Under the pieces are notes generated by a model. The model had not been told where the DNA came from. It did no database searches and saw nothing but the letters and a program-made list of their open reading frames with translations. The position numbers and the translations under genes are program-made. Source: Elusimicrobia bacterium UBA6262 (GTDB lineage Bacteria; CAYTYR01; UBA6262). Taken from it: DNA of 55,518 nt. Shown here one piece after another: positions 25,375-34,418 of this stretch; within the stretch, counting starts at the first letter, position 1, and every line of letters starts with the position of its first letter. The stretch is taken from contig DJVG01000009.1 in NCBI GenBank assembly GCA_002441095.1, positions 1 through 55,518 on the forward strand, read 5' to 3'.

Positions 25375-26981
25375 ATATCTTAATACTTACTATTGTTGTC
25401 GTCCTGTACCTGTTTATTATTGCCTATCTTGGTTGGTATGGGTACCGGAAAACTAAAACCACTTTGGATTACCTGGTGGCCGGCCGTGCCAGCCATCCGT
25501 TTGTCATGTCCTTGTCTTATGGCGCAACCTTTATCAGTACCTCAGCGATTGTCGGCTTTGGCGGTGCGGCTGCTCTTTACGGCATGGGCCTGTTATGGCT
25601 TACTTTTCTGAATATCTTTGTAGGTATTGTCATTGCTTTCATCGTTTTTGGCAAAAAAACGCGGAAAATGGGGCATAACCTGGATGCTCATACCTTTCCC
25701 GAACTTTTGGGATTGCGTTTCCAGTCAAGCTTCATCCAGTGGTTCAGCGGCCTGGTCATCTTCCTGTTCATGCCATTGTACTCTGCGGCGGTTTTGATCG
25801 GAGCGGCCAGGTTCATTGAAACTACATTCGCTCCCCAGGTTAATTTTAATGTTGCTATAATGATCTATACGCTCATCATCTGCGCTTATGTGCTGGCCGG
25901 AGGATTAAAAGGAGTCATGTATACTGACGCTCTGCAAGGCGGGATAATGTTCGTGGGCATGGCCATCATGCTGATAGTCACTTATGTTAAATTAGGCGGC
26001 GTATCTATAGCTCACCAGGCGCTCACTAATATTACCAATTTGGTGCCGGCTAAGCTGGTGGAACAAGGCCACCAGGGATGGACGCGAATGCCTCAACTCG
26101 GCTCGCCTTTATGGTGGTCCCTGGTTTCTACTATTGTCATGGGAGTAGGGATTGGCGTGCTCGCCCAGCCGCAATTAGCAGTGCGTTTTATGACTGTTAA
26201 AAGCAATAAGGAACTTAACCGGGCCTTGACTATCGGCGGTATTTTCATCCTGATGATGACCGGTGTAGCTTTTGTAGTAGGGGCATTATCCAATGTTTAT
26301 TTTGTGAATAATCCGGCATTCGGGAAAATTTCCCTGGCTGTCGCTAAAGGAAATATTGATTCGATCATTCCCACCTATATTAACAGCACCTTCCCGGTAT
26401 GGTTTGTGTATCTATTCATGCTGACCTTGTTGTCTGCCGCCATGTCTACTTCCAGCGGGCAATTTCATACACTCGGTACGGCTATTGGCCGGGATTTCTT
26501 CGAAAAAGGTATCTGGGAAGGAAAGAAAACGAAATATACCATGCTGCTGACTAAGCTGGGCATTGTAATAGGCGTATTGGTGACAGTAATTATCAGTTAC
26601 AATTTACCAGGTAATATCATCGCTATAGCTACAGCCATTTTCTTCGGTTTATGCGCCTGTACATTCTTACCCACCTATATCGGCGCGTGTTTTATCAAGG
26701 AAATGACGAAAGCCGGAGCTATTGCCAGTATGCTGGTAGGATTTTTCGGGAATACTTTCTGGCTGCTGTTCGTTCATGTCAAGGAATCAGAGGCCCTGGG
26801 ACTGTGCAAATTTATATTTAATGTCCCGACTATAGCCAAATATCCCTGGACGGTAATAGACCCGATCGTGATCTGGCTGCCGCTTTCGTTCCTGACGGCT
26901 ATTGTCGTCAGCCTATTCACGAAAAAAATACCTAAAGAGCATATAGATTTCTGTTTCAAACACGTAGTCAAGGAGAGATAA
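25371..26981 (+). CDS. sodium:solute symporter (SSS family)
   Basis: The 536-residue transporter has about 13 membrane helices. Family features are the N-terminal WYGYRKTKTTLDYLVAGR, FISTSAIVGFGGAAALYGMG, GGLKGVMYTDALQGGIM and MSTSSGQFHTLGTAIGRDF. It imports a solute with sodium; the substrate could be a sugar, carboxylate or amino acid. The preceding GH3 enzyme makes sugar uptake plausible, but the sequence alone does not show it. The start at 25371 overlaps the accessory gene by 4 nt; a longer in-frame start at 25335 would only add charged residues. Confidence 0.93.
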   Translation: MNILILTIVVVLYLFIIAYLGWYGYRKTKTTLDYLVAGRASHPFVMSLSYGATFISTSAIVGFGGAAALYGMGLLWLTFLNIFVGIVIAFIVFGKKTRKMGHNLDAHTFPELLGLRFQSSFIQWFSGLVIFLFMPLYSAAVLIGAARFIETTFAPQVNFNVAIMIYTLIICAYVLAGGLKGVMYTDALQGGIMFVGMAIMLIVTYVKLGGVSIAHQALTNITNLVPAKLVEQGHQGWTRMPQLGSPLWWSLVSTIVMGVGIGVLAQPQLAVRFMTVKSNKELNRALTIGGIFILMMTGVAFVVGALSNVYFVNNPAFGKISLAVAKGNIDSIIPTYINSTFPVWFVYLFMLTLLSAAMSTSSGQFHTLGTAIGRDFFEKGIWEGKKTKYTMLLTKLGIVIGVLVTVIISYNLPGNIIAIATAIFFGLCACTFLPTYIGACFIKEMTKAGAIASMLVGFFGNTFWLLFVHVKESEALGLCKFIFNVPTIAKYPWTVIDPIVIWLPLSFLTAIVVSLFTKKIPKEHIDFCFKHVVKER

Positions 26982-26984
26982 GCA

Positions 26985-27557
26985 ATGAAAAGCAAACTGC
27001 TGGGCGTATTATTGACCATACTCATAGGAGGGATTTTCTTGGTAAATGCAGAAGCTCAAGAAAAGAATACGGTTACCGTTGTAGTAGATACAGACCTGGG
27101 AAAAATAACCATTGAGCTGCAGCCGGGCAAAGCGCCTAAAACAGTAGCTAATTTTCTGCGACAATCAAAAGCCAAGGCTTTTAACGGGACCACCTTTCAC
27201 CGGGTGGTCCCTGGCTTTGTCATCCAGGGAGGTGATCCGCTTTCCAAGGATAATGACCCGTCTAATGATGGGACTGGCGGCGGTACTATGGGTGTAGAGC
27301 CGCGGCAATTGTCAAACATTAAAGGGACCATTTCCATGGCTTCTGCTTCCCGGACCATGCCGATCAATTCACAATCTGACGCTCAATTCTTCATTAACCT
27401 GAATGATAACCTTGGCCTGGACCAGTATGGCTTTATCCCGTTCGGCAAGGTCACCGCTGGCCTGGATATAGTAGGGAAAATTGCCCAGCAAGCCCGCGAT
27501 AAAAATGACCGGCCGCTGAAGAATATTGTTATTAACTCCATAGTTGTTCTGCCCTAA
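26985..27557 (+). CDS. exported cyclophilin-type peptidyl-prolyl isomerase
   Basis: The 190-residue protein has a signal peptide (LLGVLLTILIGGIFLVNAEA) and a cyclophilin domain: TTFHRVVPGFVIQGGDP, SMASASRTMPINSQSDAQFFINL and FIPFGKVTAGLDIV. The arginine of FHR, QFFI and the rest of the active site are present. It should aid folding outside the cytoplasm. It lies 3 nt after the symporter. A short hairpin (gatcac with gtgatc, 27558-27573) follows the gene. Confidence 0.93.
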   Translation: MKSKLLGVLLTILIGGIFLVNAEAQEKNTVTVVVDTDLGKITIELQPGKAPKTVANFLRQSKAKAFNGTTFHRVVPGFVIQGGDPLSKDNDPSNDGTGGGTMGVEPRQLSNIKGTISMASASRTMPINSQSDAQFFINLNDNLGLDQYGFIPFGKVTAGLDIVGKIAQQARDKNDRPLKNIVINSIVVLP

Positions 27558-27597
27558 GATCACTTGCGTGATCATGTGATGTTGTATAAGGATGACA

Positions 27598-30003
27598 ATG
27601 GATATAGAACATCAAGAACATGACTATAATAATTGCCTGCCAATGATGGAAAAAATCGTTGAATTTTTTCCTGATCCTGTTTTTGTGATCAATCAAGAAA
27701 AAAAAGTGATCGCCTGGAACCTGGCCATGGAAAAACTTACCGGCGTCTCCAAAGCGGACATGATTGGCCAGGGCGATTACGCTTATGCTGTGCCTTTTTA
27801 TGGAGAAAAAAAGCCAATTCTCGTTAATCTCATTGACCTGCATGATTCAGCGATCGAGGACAGCTACCAGAATTTTAAACGTGACGGAAATACCTTATAC
27901 GCAGAGGTTTTTGCGCCTAAACTGCGTCATGGGGAAGGAGCCTATCTCAGTATCAAAGCTTCTCCTTTGTATGATGTTGATGGTATTTTGGTCGGCGCTA
28001 TAGAATCTGTGCGGGATATTTCTGCCCAGAAAGAAGCTGAATTAGCGCTTAAAGAGTCGGAAAATAAATTTAAAACACTGGCCGAAGAATCCCCCAATAT
28101 TATATTTATTAATAAATCAGGCCGGATAGTTTACACAAACAAAAAAACAGAAGAGATCATGGGTTATACCCGGCAGGAACTATATTCACCGGCTTTTGAT
28201 TTTACGACCCTTATTTCCCCTGAATCCCATTGGCAAAGCAAGTCTGCTTATGATAAACACCAAAAGGGACTTGAAGTCCCTAGTTACGAGTACGTCATTC
28301 AGGCTAAATCCGGGAAAAAGTTAAATGCTCTCATTACCACAAAGCTTATTAGTTTCCAAGGGTCCGCTGCGATCCTGGGCATAATAACTGATATCACCAA
28401 GCAGAAGGAAATTGAGCGGGCAATAGCTGAATCTGAAAAAAAATACCATAATACTTTAGATGCTATGCCGGAAGCTGTACATGTTGTTGACCGGAACCTG
28501 AATATCCTGCTTATTAACCAAGCTTTCCTAAAGATGAATAAAGAATTCGGTATAGCTCTTGATATTGTCGGAAAAACAGTGTTTGAGGCTTTTCCTTTCC
28601 TGTCTGATACTATCCTGAAAGAATATGAGCAGGTTTTTACGCAAAATAAGGTAGTAACTACTGAGGAAAGCACGTTAATCAATAAAGAATCGGTTTATAC
28701 CCAAACGACAAAGATCCCCATCGTAGAAAACGGGAAAGTAAATAAAATAGTGACTGTGATCCGTAACGCGACAGACGAGAAGACCAAAGAAAAAGAATTA
28801 ATAAAATGTAATGAAGAGATCCTCTCGATCAATAAACAACTCAAACAGTTATCATTGAAGGATTTGCAAACCGGACTTTTTAACCACCGATATTTTACCG
28901 AAACTATCAACCTGGAGTTCGCCCGGGCCAAACGCGAACATCACTCGCTCTCCCTGATCATGATCGATATTGATTATTTTAAATCCATCAATGATGTGTA
29001 TGGCCATGGTTTCGGTGACCTGGTATTAAAGCAATTGTCTGCCTTGCTTAAAAAATTAGTCCGCCATTACAATCCGGTCATCCGTTTGGGCGGCGAAGAA
29101 TTTATCATCATCGCTGCTGGCCTGGACCGCATGTCTGCGATCGACCTGGGACAACGACTCCTGGATAAAGTAAATAATACGGCTTTCGGCAATAAAAAGC
29201 AAAAAGTGAAGCTTAAGCTTAGTATAGCCGTAGTCTCTTACCCGGAAGAAAAAATAAAAAAAACCGCTGATTTGCTGGAAAAAGTCGATCATATCCTGCT
29301 TAAAGCTAAAGAATTCGGCGGTAACCGTGTCTATTCCTCCCTTGATATCAGCCCCCAGCGCAAGGGGACTATGAACAAGAAGGGGCCCACGCTGAAGTAT
29401 TTGAAAGAAAAAATGGAACGCTTGAACAAACGGGCCAACCAAAGTTTGATCGAAGCTATCTTTGCCTTTGCCAGGACCATAGAGCTAAAAGACCATTATA
29501 CCGGTGAACATGTAGAAGAAACGGTAAGCTTCGCCACAGATATAGCCAGGGCCCTAAAACTGCCCAAGGAAGATGTTTTACTCATTAAACAGGCTTCTAT
29601 TCTTCATGATCTGGGGAAGATCGGGATTAGCGAAAAAATACTCCTTAAACCTAGCAGGCTTACCAGCAGGGAATTCACCGAGATCAAGAAACATCCGTTG
29701 ATAGCGGCTGATATCATCAGGCCGATCCAATTACTGCATGGGCTCCTGCCGTATATTGTGCACCACCACGAGCGGTGGGATGGCAAGGGATATCCTTCGG
29801 GATTAAAGGGTGAAGAGATCCCAGTCGGAGCCAGGATTATTGCTTTGGCCGATGTATACCAGGCGCTTACTTCCAACCGGCCTTACCGCAAAGCCTTTAA
29901 AAAGAGCGAAGCTATCCAAATAATTAGAAAAGAAGCGGGATCACACTTTGACCCCCAGATCGTGGCCGTCTTCCTCAAGGTACTCAAAAAAGGTAAAAAA
30001 TAA
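27598..30003 (+). CDS. PAS-GGDEF-HD-GYP cyclic di-GMP signalling protein
   Basis: This protein of about 801 residues has three PAS domains (roughly 20-130, 145-265, 275-395), a GGDEF domain with active-site GGEEF near 500, and a C-terminal HD-GYP domain (HDLGKIG near 670, HHERWDGKGYP near 724, ALADVYQALTSNRPYR). Both catalytic centres look intact, so it may make and break c-di-GMP. The inhibitory RxxD site before GGEEF reads RHYN and is probably absent. There are no membrane segments, so it senses a cytoplasmic signal through the PAS domains. The ATG at 27598 fits aagg at 27588 best; 27592 is also possible. The next gene starts immediately after the stop. Confidence 0.93.
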   Translation: MDIEHQEHDYNNCLPMMEKIVEFFPDPVFVINQEKKVIAWNLAMEKLTGVSKADMIGQGDYAYAVPFYGEKKPILVNLIDLHDSAIEDSYQNFKRDGNTLYAEVFAPKLRHGEGAYLSIKASPLYDVDGILVGAIESVRDISAQKEAELALKESENKFKTLAEESPNIIFINKSGRIVYTNKKTEEIMGYTRQELYSPAFDFTTLISPESHWQSKSAYDKHQKGLEVPSYEYVIQAKSGKKLNALITTKLISFQGSAAILGIITDITKQKEIERAIAESEKKYHNTLDAMPEAVHVVDRNLNILLINQAFLKMNKEFGIALDIVGKTVFEAFPFLSDTILKEYEQVFTQNKVVTTEESTLINKESVYTQTTKIPIVENGKVNKIVTVIRNATDEKTKEKELIKCNEEILSINKQLKQLSLKDLQTGLFNHRYFTETINLEFARAKREHHSLSLIMIDIDYFKSINDVYGHGFGDLVLKQLSALLKKLVRHYNPVIRLGGEEFIIIAAGLDRMSAIDLGQRLLDKVNNTAFGNKKQKVKLKLSIAVVSYPEEKIKKTADLLEKVDHILLKAKEFGGNRVYSSLDISPQRKGTMNKKGPTLKYLKEKMERLNKRANQSLIEAIFAFARTIELKDHYTGEHVEETVSFATDIARALKLPKEDVLLIKQASILHDLGKIGISEKILLKPSRLTSREFTEIKKHPLIAADIIRPIQLLHGLLPYIVHHHERWDGKGYPSGLKGEEIPVGARIIALADVYQALTSNRPYRKAFKKSEAIQIIRKEAGSHFDPQIVAVFLKVLKKGKK

Positions 30004-31056
30004 ATGTCTAAAGTTTTTTTTATTGATATCAAGCAGGGCAGCCTATTGCCGGAACTGGTGCTGAAGAGCGGCTTAAAAGAAGTGGTTCGTAAGGATAACT
30101 TCACTGCTATTAAGATGCATTTTGGCGAGCAAGGCAATATCGGCTATATCAAGCCGCACTGGGTTAAACCGCTAGTCGACTTAATAAAAGAACAGCAAGC
30201 TATACCTTTCCTGACTGATGCTTCTACGATCTATAAAGGAAAAAGGTCAGATGCGGTAAACCATAGCCTGGTAGCGGCCGAGCACGGGTTCACGATCGAT
30301 TCTTGCGGGGCTCCGGTAATCATTGCTGACGGTCTGCGCGGCAATAGTTACCAGAATGTAGCGGTCAAAGGAAAATACTTTTCCAGCGTAAAGATCGCCC
30401 AGGATATATATTATGCTGACAGCCTGGTTTGCTTGTCACATTTCAAAGGCCATGAACTCAGCGGTTTTGGCGGAGCACTGAAGAATCTGGGTATGGGCTG
30501 CGGGGCAAAAGCCGGTAAATATGAGATGCATAATAGTGTCCTGCCAGAAATAGATCCACTGAAATGCACCGCCTGCCGGGTCTGTTTTAGATGGTGTCCG
30601 ACCAAGGCGATCAGCCTGGTTAACGATAAAGCTAAAATTGATCCCAAAAAATGTATCGGCTGCGGCGATTGTATTTTATCCTGTTCTTTTCATGCTGTAC
30701 AGATCACCTGGAATGAAACCTATACCGCTGTCCAGGAAAAAATCGCCGAATATGCCGCCGGGGCTGTGGCCAATAAAATTAATAAATGCCTCTATGTGAA
30801 TTTCCTCAATCATCTCACTGCTTATTGTGACTGCTACCCATCCCAAGCCAAGGATAAGCCGCTTATCGGCGATGTCGGTATTGTCGCTTCGCTTGACCCG
30901 GTCAGCATAGACCAGGCCAGTGTTGACCTGGTCAACCAGGCAGCCGGGCGGGATCTTTTCAAGGAAGCGTGGCCCCCGATAAACTGGAGCGATCAATTAC
31001 GACATGCTGAAGATCTTGGGCTGGGAGAAAGAAAATACACCCTGGAAAAAATATAA
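30004..31056 (+). CDS. DUF362 domain protein with two 4Fe-4S clusters
   Basis: The 350-residue protein has the DUF362 fold (AIKMHFGEQGNIGYI, HFKGHELSGFGGALKNLGMG, SLDPVSIDQASVDLV) with an inserted ferredoxin domain holding two clusters: CTACRVCFRWCP and CIGCGDCILSCSF. Family members are iron-sulfur proteins of unknown function, common in anaerobes. The start directly follows the HD-GYP stop. Three nucleotides after its stop comes the radical SAM gene, so it may donate electrons to that system; this is inference. Confidence 0.9.
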   Translation: MSKVFFIDIKQGSLLPELVLKSGLKEVVRKDNFTAIKMHFGEQGNIGYIKPHWVKPLVDLIKEQQAIPFLTDASTIYKGKRSDAVNHSLVAAEHGFTIDSCGAPVIIADGLRGNSYQNVAVKGKYFSSVKIAQDIYYADSLVCLSHFKGHELSGFGGALKNLGMGCGAKAGKYEMHNSVLPEIDPLKCTACRVCFRWCPTKAISLVNDKAKIDPKKCIGCGDCILSCSFHAVQITWNETYTAVQEKIAEYAAGAVANKINKCLYVNFLNHLTAYCDCYPSQAKDKPLIGDVGIVASLDPVSIDQASVDLVNQAAGRDLFKEAWPPINWSDQLRHAEDLGLGERKYTLEKI

Positions 31057-31071
31057 ATCTTGGAAAAAATA

Positions 31072-32166
31072 ATGCGTCGCATCTTATTGATAGTCCTGAT
31101 AGTTCTCGGCGTTGGCCTGTTAACCTGGCACGTTTATTCCAGCCAGCTTTTAAACAGCCAGGAAGCCTTGTATTATGATAAATTACCAGGGAAAAAGGTA
31201 CAATGCCGGCTATGCCCATGGCAGTGCGTGATCAGCAGGGGTGAGCTTGGTTTTTGCCGCGCCAGAAAAAATATCGCTGGCACCTTGATTGCTTTAGGAT
31301 ATGGAGCGCCTTGTTCAATTCACATCGATCCGATAGAAAAAAAACCATTCTTTAACTATTATCCTGCCGCCGAGGCATTCAGCATAGCCAGCGCCGGCTG
31401 CAACCTGCGCTGCAAATTCTGCCAAAATTGGGAAATCGCACAGGTATCCCCGCTGAATACAGACAATTTTAACCTATCGCCTCGGGAAATCATCAACCAG
31501 GTGATCAAAGAAAAATGCCAGGTAATTGCCTATACCTATTCTGAACCTACCAATTTCTATGAATATATGCTGGATATCTGCAAATTAGCCAGGAATAGGG
31601 GCATTAAGAATGTCTATCACTCTAATGGTTATATAAATCCTGAGCCTTTGAAAGAACTGTGTAAATACCTGGATGCCGCTAATATCGATCTCAAAGGATT
31701 CAGTGAAGATTATTACCAGAAAATATGCGGCGCACACCTCCAGCCGGTCCTGGATTCCCTGGTCATTCTAAAACAAAAAGGGATCTGGCTGGAGATCACC
31801 AACCTGATCATTCCCCGGGAAAATGACCGGCCGGAAGATATTCGTAAAATGTGCCAATGGATAGTGGCTAATCTCGGGCGTGACGTACCCATCCATTTTT
31901 CCCGCTTTTATCCCACCTACCAGCTGAAAAATGCCTCTCCTACACCAATAAAAACCCTGGAAATGGCCAGGGAGATCGCCCTGAAGGAAGGCCTGCATTA
32001 CGTTTATATTGGCAATGTAGTAGGCCATCCCGGAGAAAATACCTATTGTCCAAAATGCCAAAAAGTAATTATTAAACGGGTCGGCTATGCCGTATTGGAA
32101 AAGCATATTACTAATGGTTTATGCGCTTACTGCGGCACTGCCATTGCCGGCAAGTGGAGCTTATGA
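31072..32166 (+). CDS. amrS: AmmeMemoRadiSam system radical SAM enzyme with N-terminal membrane segment
   Basis: The protein of about 364 residues has the radical SAM motif CNLRCKFC, a preceding cysteine block CRLCPWQC...GFCRARKN, GAPCSIHIDPIEKKP, TYSEPTNFYEYM and a C-terminal zinc ribbon (YCPKCQK, LCAYCG). This matches the AmrS family, part of a conserved three-protein system of unknown function. Unusually, it begins with a hydrophobic segment (RRILLIVLIVLGVGLL) like a signal anchor. A TTG at 31060 is an alternative start. The stop overlaps the Memo/AMMECR1 gene by 4 nt. Confidence 0.9.
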   Translation: MRRILLIVLIVLGVGLLTWHVYSSQLLNSQEALYYDKLPGKKVQCRLCPWQCVISRGELGFCRARKNIAGTLIALGYGAPCSIHIDPIEKKPFFNYYPAAEAFSIASAGCNLRCKFCQNWEIAQVSPLNTDNFNLSPREIINQVIKEKCQVIAYTYSEPTNFYEYMLDICKLARNRGIKNVYHSNGYINPEPLKELCKYLDAANIDLKGFSEDYYQKICGAHLQPVLDSLVILKQKGIWLEITNLIIPRENDRPEDIRKMCQWIVANLGRDVPIHFSRFYPTYQLKNASPTPIKTLEMAREIALKEGLHYVYIGNVVGHPGENTYCPKCQKVIIKRVGYAVLEKHITNGLCAYCGTAIAGKWSL

Positions 32167-33632
32167 AACATAAAAACCTGGTTATCTTTTTCAGCATACT
32201 CACCTTGTTTGCCAGCTGTTCAGGTAAAAGCAATGAGACAGCCAGGCCGCCAGCCGTAGCCGATGCTTTTTATCCGGCTGACCCGGTTAAGCTAAGTGCT
32301 CTTATCGACCAGTATTTACAAGAAGCCCCCAGGCCGGAAATTACCGGGGAGATCATCACATTGATCGTACCGCATGCCGGCTATGTCTATAGCGGTCCGG
32401 TGGCGGCGTATGGCTATAAACTGGTGGCCAATGAGTCTTTTGATACAGTTATCATGATCGGTCCCAGTCATCAACAATACTTAAATGTGGCCAGCATTTA
32501 CACTTCCGGAGCATGGGAAACCCCGCTGGGAAAAGTATTGGTAGACACATCGCTAGCCAAAGCTATTGCCGCCGAGAACAAATTATTTGCCTGTTCTGGC
32601 CAGGCGCATGTACAAGAGCACTCTTTGGAAGTACAGTTGCCTTTTTTGCAAAAAACATTACATAATTTCAAGATCGTTCCGATCCTGGTAAGCGCTCCGA
32701 ACCTGGAAAATTGCACTCTGCTGGCCCAAGCTATTATTAAACACTGCCACCCGGGGAAAAAGTACTTGATCATAGCTTCTACTGATATGAGCCATTATTA
32801 TTCGGCTGGGCAAGCTCGGGCTAAGGACAGCGCCGCCCTGGCTTTACTGGAAAAACAGGATGCTAATAAATTGATCGCTGCGCTTAATGACGGCAGTGCT
32901 GAGTTTTGCGGCCAAGGCGCGGTTCTCACTGCCCTGGAGATCGCCAGGTTAAAAGGCCCGGCCAAAGTGAAGATCCTAAAATATGCTACCAGCGGAGACG
33001 TCACTGGGGTGCAGGACCGGGTGGTTGGATATGCGGCGGCAGTTATCTATCTGGAAAAAAAAGCGGTGAAAAAGGAGAATGCCATGCTCAAAAAAGAGCA
33101 GCAACAGGAGCTATTGAAAATAGCCAGGGAAACCATTGAATCATCTATCAGGTCAGGTGCAGTGCCTGATTTCAAGGTAACAGATCCGCTGCTGAAAGAA
33201 AAAAGGGGAGTATTCGTGACCCTGAATAAAAGCCGGCAGCTGCGCGGCTGTATTGGTTATATCATGCCCATTGAACAGCTTTACCTGGCTGTAAGCAAAA
33301 TGGCCATAGAGTCAGCTACCGGCGATCCACGGTTCGCGCCAGTCACTAAAGATGAATTAGGCCAGCTGGAAATTGAGATCTCTGTCCTGACTGTTCCGGA
33401 ACGGATATATAAACCGGATGAAATTATACTGGGCACGCATGGTGTGATTGTCCGGAAAGGCGGACGGGGCGGGGTGTTTTTGCCCCAGGTGGCTACAGAA
33501 ACAGGCTGGACCAAAGAGCAGTTCCTGAACGAACTATGCTCCCAGAAAGCCGGCCTGCCGGAAGAAGCCTGGAAAGATAAAGATACAGAATTATATACGT
33601 TTAGCGCGCAGGTCTTTTCTGAGCGGAGATAG
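32163..33632 (+). CDS. lipoprotein fusion of Memo-like AmrB and AMMECR1-like AmrA
   Basis: The 489-residue protein begins with a lipoprotein signal (VIFFSILTLFASC, lipobox LFAS-C). Residues about 35-305 are a Memo domain (PHAGYVYSGPVAAYG, GPSHQQY, HVQEHSLEVQLPFL, STDMSHYY), related to LigB-type dioxygenase folds. Residues about 320-489 are an AMMECR1 domain (RGVFVTLNKSRQLRGCIGY, PRFAPVTKDEL). The two are usually separate or fused in the AmmeMemoRadiSam system. The ATG at 32163 follows ggag and overlaps the amrS stop. A longer frame from 32121 lies inside amrS and is rejected. The lipobox predicts a location outside the cytoplasm. Confidence 0.9.
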   Translation: MKHKNLVIFFSILTLFASCSGKSNETARPPAVADAFYPADPVKLSALIDQYLQEAPRPEITGEIITLIVPHAGYVYSGPVAAYGYKLVANESFDTVIMIGPSHQQYLNVASIYTSGAWETPLGKVLVDTSLAKAIAAENKLFACSGQAHVQEHSLEVQLPFLQKTLHNFKIVPILVSAPNLENCTLLAQAIIKHCHPGKKYLIIASTDMSHYYSAGQARAKDSAALALLEKQDANKLIAALNDGSAEFCGQGAVLTALEIARLKGPAKVKILKYATSGDVTGVQDRVVGYAAAVIYLEKKAVKKENAMLKKEQQQELLKIARETIESSIRSGAVPDFKVTDPLLKEKRGVFVTLNKSRQLRGCIGYIMPIEQLYLAVSKMAIESATGDPRFAPVTKDELGQLEIEISVLTVPERIYKPDEIILGTHGVIVRKGGRGGVFLPQVATETGWTKEQFLNELCSQKAGLPEEAWKDKDTELYTFSAQVFSERR

Positions 33633-33633
33633 T

Positions 33634-33745
33634 AAAAACGAGAAGCAGTAAGAACGAAGAGCAGTTTCCAGTAAGAACTAAAAGCAGTGTTGTTGTTTTA
33701 CTGGCACACTGGCAACTGCCTTTCGTACTTACTGATACACTATTT
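33634..33745. repeat. intergenic hairpin of gcagtaaga-type repeats
   Basis: gagaagcagtaagaacgaag, a cagtttcca link, and gtaagaactaaaagcagtg form the left side. The right side (33701-33745) reads as the reverse complement (actggcaactgcc, cgtacttactgatacact). Repeat distances on the left are 16 and 23 nt, a difference of 7. The spacer otherwise holds no gene. Confidence 0.75.
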
Positions 33746-33756
33746 AGGAATAACAG

Positions 33757-34407
33757 ATGCTGACAGAATGCCTAAAAATGTTTCTCACCGGCTTCAGTGC
33801 CGGAGCAGGACCTTGCCTGCTTTCCTGTGCGCCGGTCCTGCTGCCTATTTTAACCGCTACGGTAACTGCAGAACAGCAGGGCGTAACTGCTACGGTTTTT
33901 TTTGTCACCGGAAGATTGACAGCTTATCTGGTCCTGGGCTGGTTTGCCGGATGGTCGATACGTTTGCTTGATTTATGGCAGCATAGCGCGTTTATGCCTG
34001 CTGTGATCAAGGCTTGCGCCGCTGCATTAATTATTGTAATTGGCGTGCTTATTATTATTGGCCGTGATTTTTCGTATCCATTTTGCGATCGATTTGCAAA
34101 ATATTTCATTGACAAGAACCATAAAAGTATGTTTATTCTAGGTATACTGCTGGGATTTGCTCCTTGTTTCCCCTTGCTCGGTATACTGACATATATCGCG
34201 GTCAAAGCAACTTCTCCCTGGCAAGGGCTGGTATATGCCGGCTGTTTTGGCCTCGGGAACATGATAGTATTACTGCTGCTGGGAGTCTTATCAGGCAGGC
34301 TGGTAGCGGGATATAAGCAGAAAATAAGGATCGGACAAAAAATATTGACCAAGGTTTGCGGTATTTTTTTAATCTTATGGGGGATCCTGCTGACCTTTAA
34401 AATCTGA
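33757..34407 (+). CDS. CcdA/DsbD-like membrane thiol electron carrier
   Basis: The 216-residue protein has about six helices in two inverted halves. Each half begins with a Cys-Pro-rich helix: GPCLLSCAPVLLP near 18-30 and GFAPCFPLLG near 125. This arrangement is typical of CcdA and the DsbD central domain, which move thiol electrons from cytoplasmic thioredoxin to extracytoplasmic proteins. A TauE/SafE-like sulfur-compound transporter is the main alternative. No cytochrome c genes are near. It follows the exported AmmeMemoRadiSam proteins. Confidence 0.78.
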   Translation: MLTECLKMFLTGFSAGAGPCLLSCAPVLLPILTATVTAEQQGVTATVFFVTGRLTAYLVLGWFAGWSIRLLDLWQHSAFMPAVIKACAAALIIVIGVLIIIGRDFSYPFCDRFAKYFIDKNHKSMFILGILLGFAPCFPLLGILTYIAVKATSPWQGLVYAGCFGLGNMIVLLLLGVLSGRLVAGYKQKIRIGQKILTKVCGIFLILWGILLTFKI

Positions 34408-34418
34408 CCGGAGGCATC

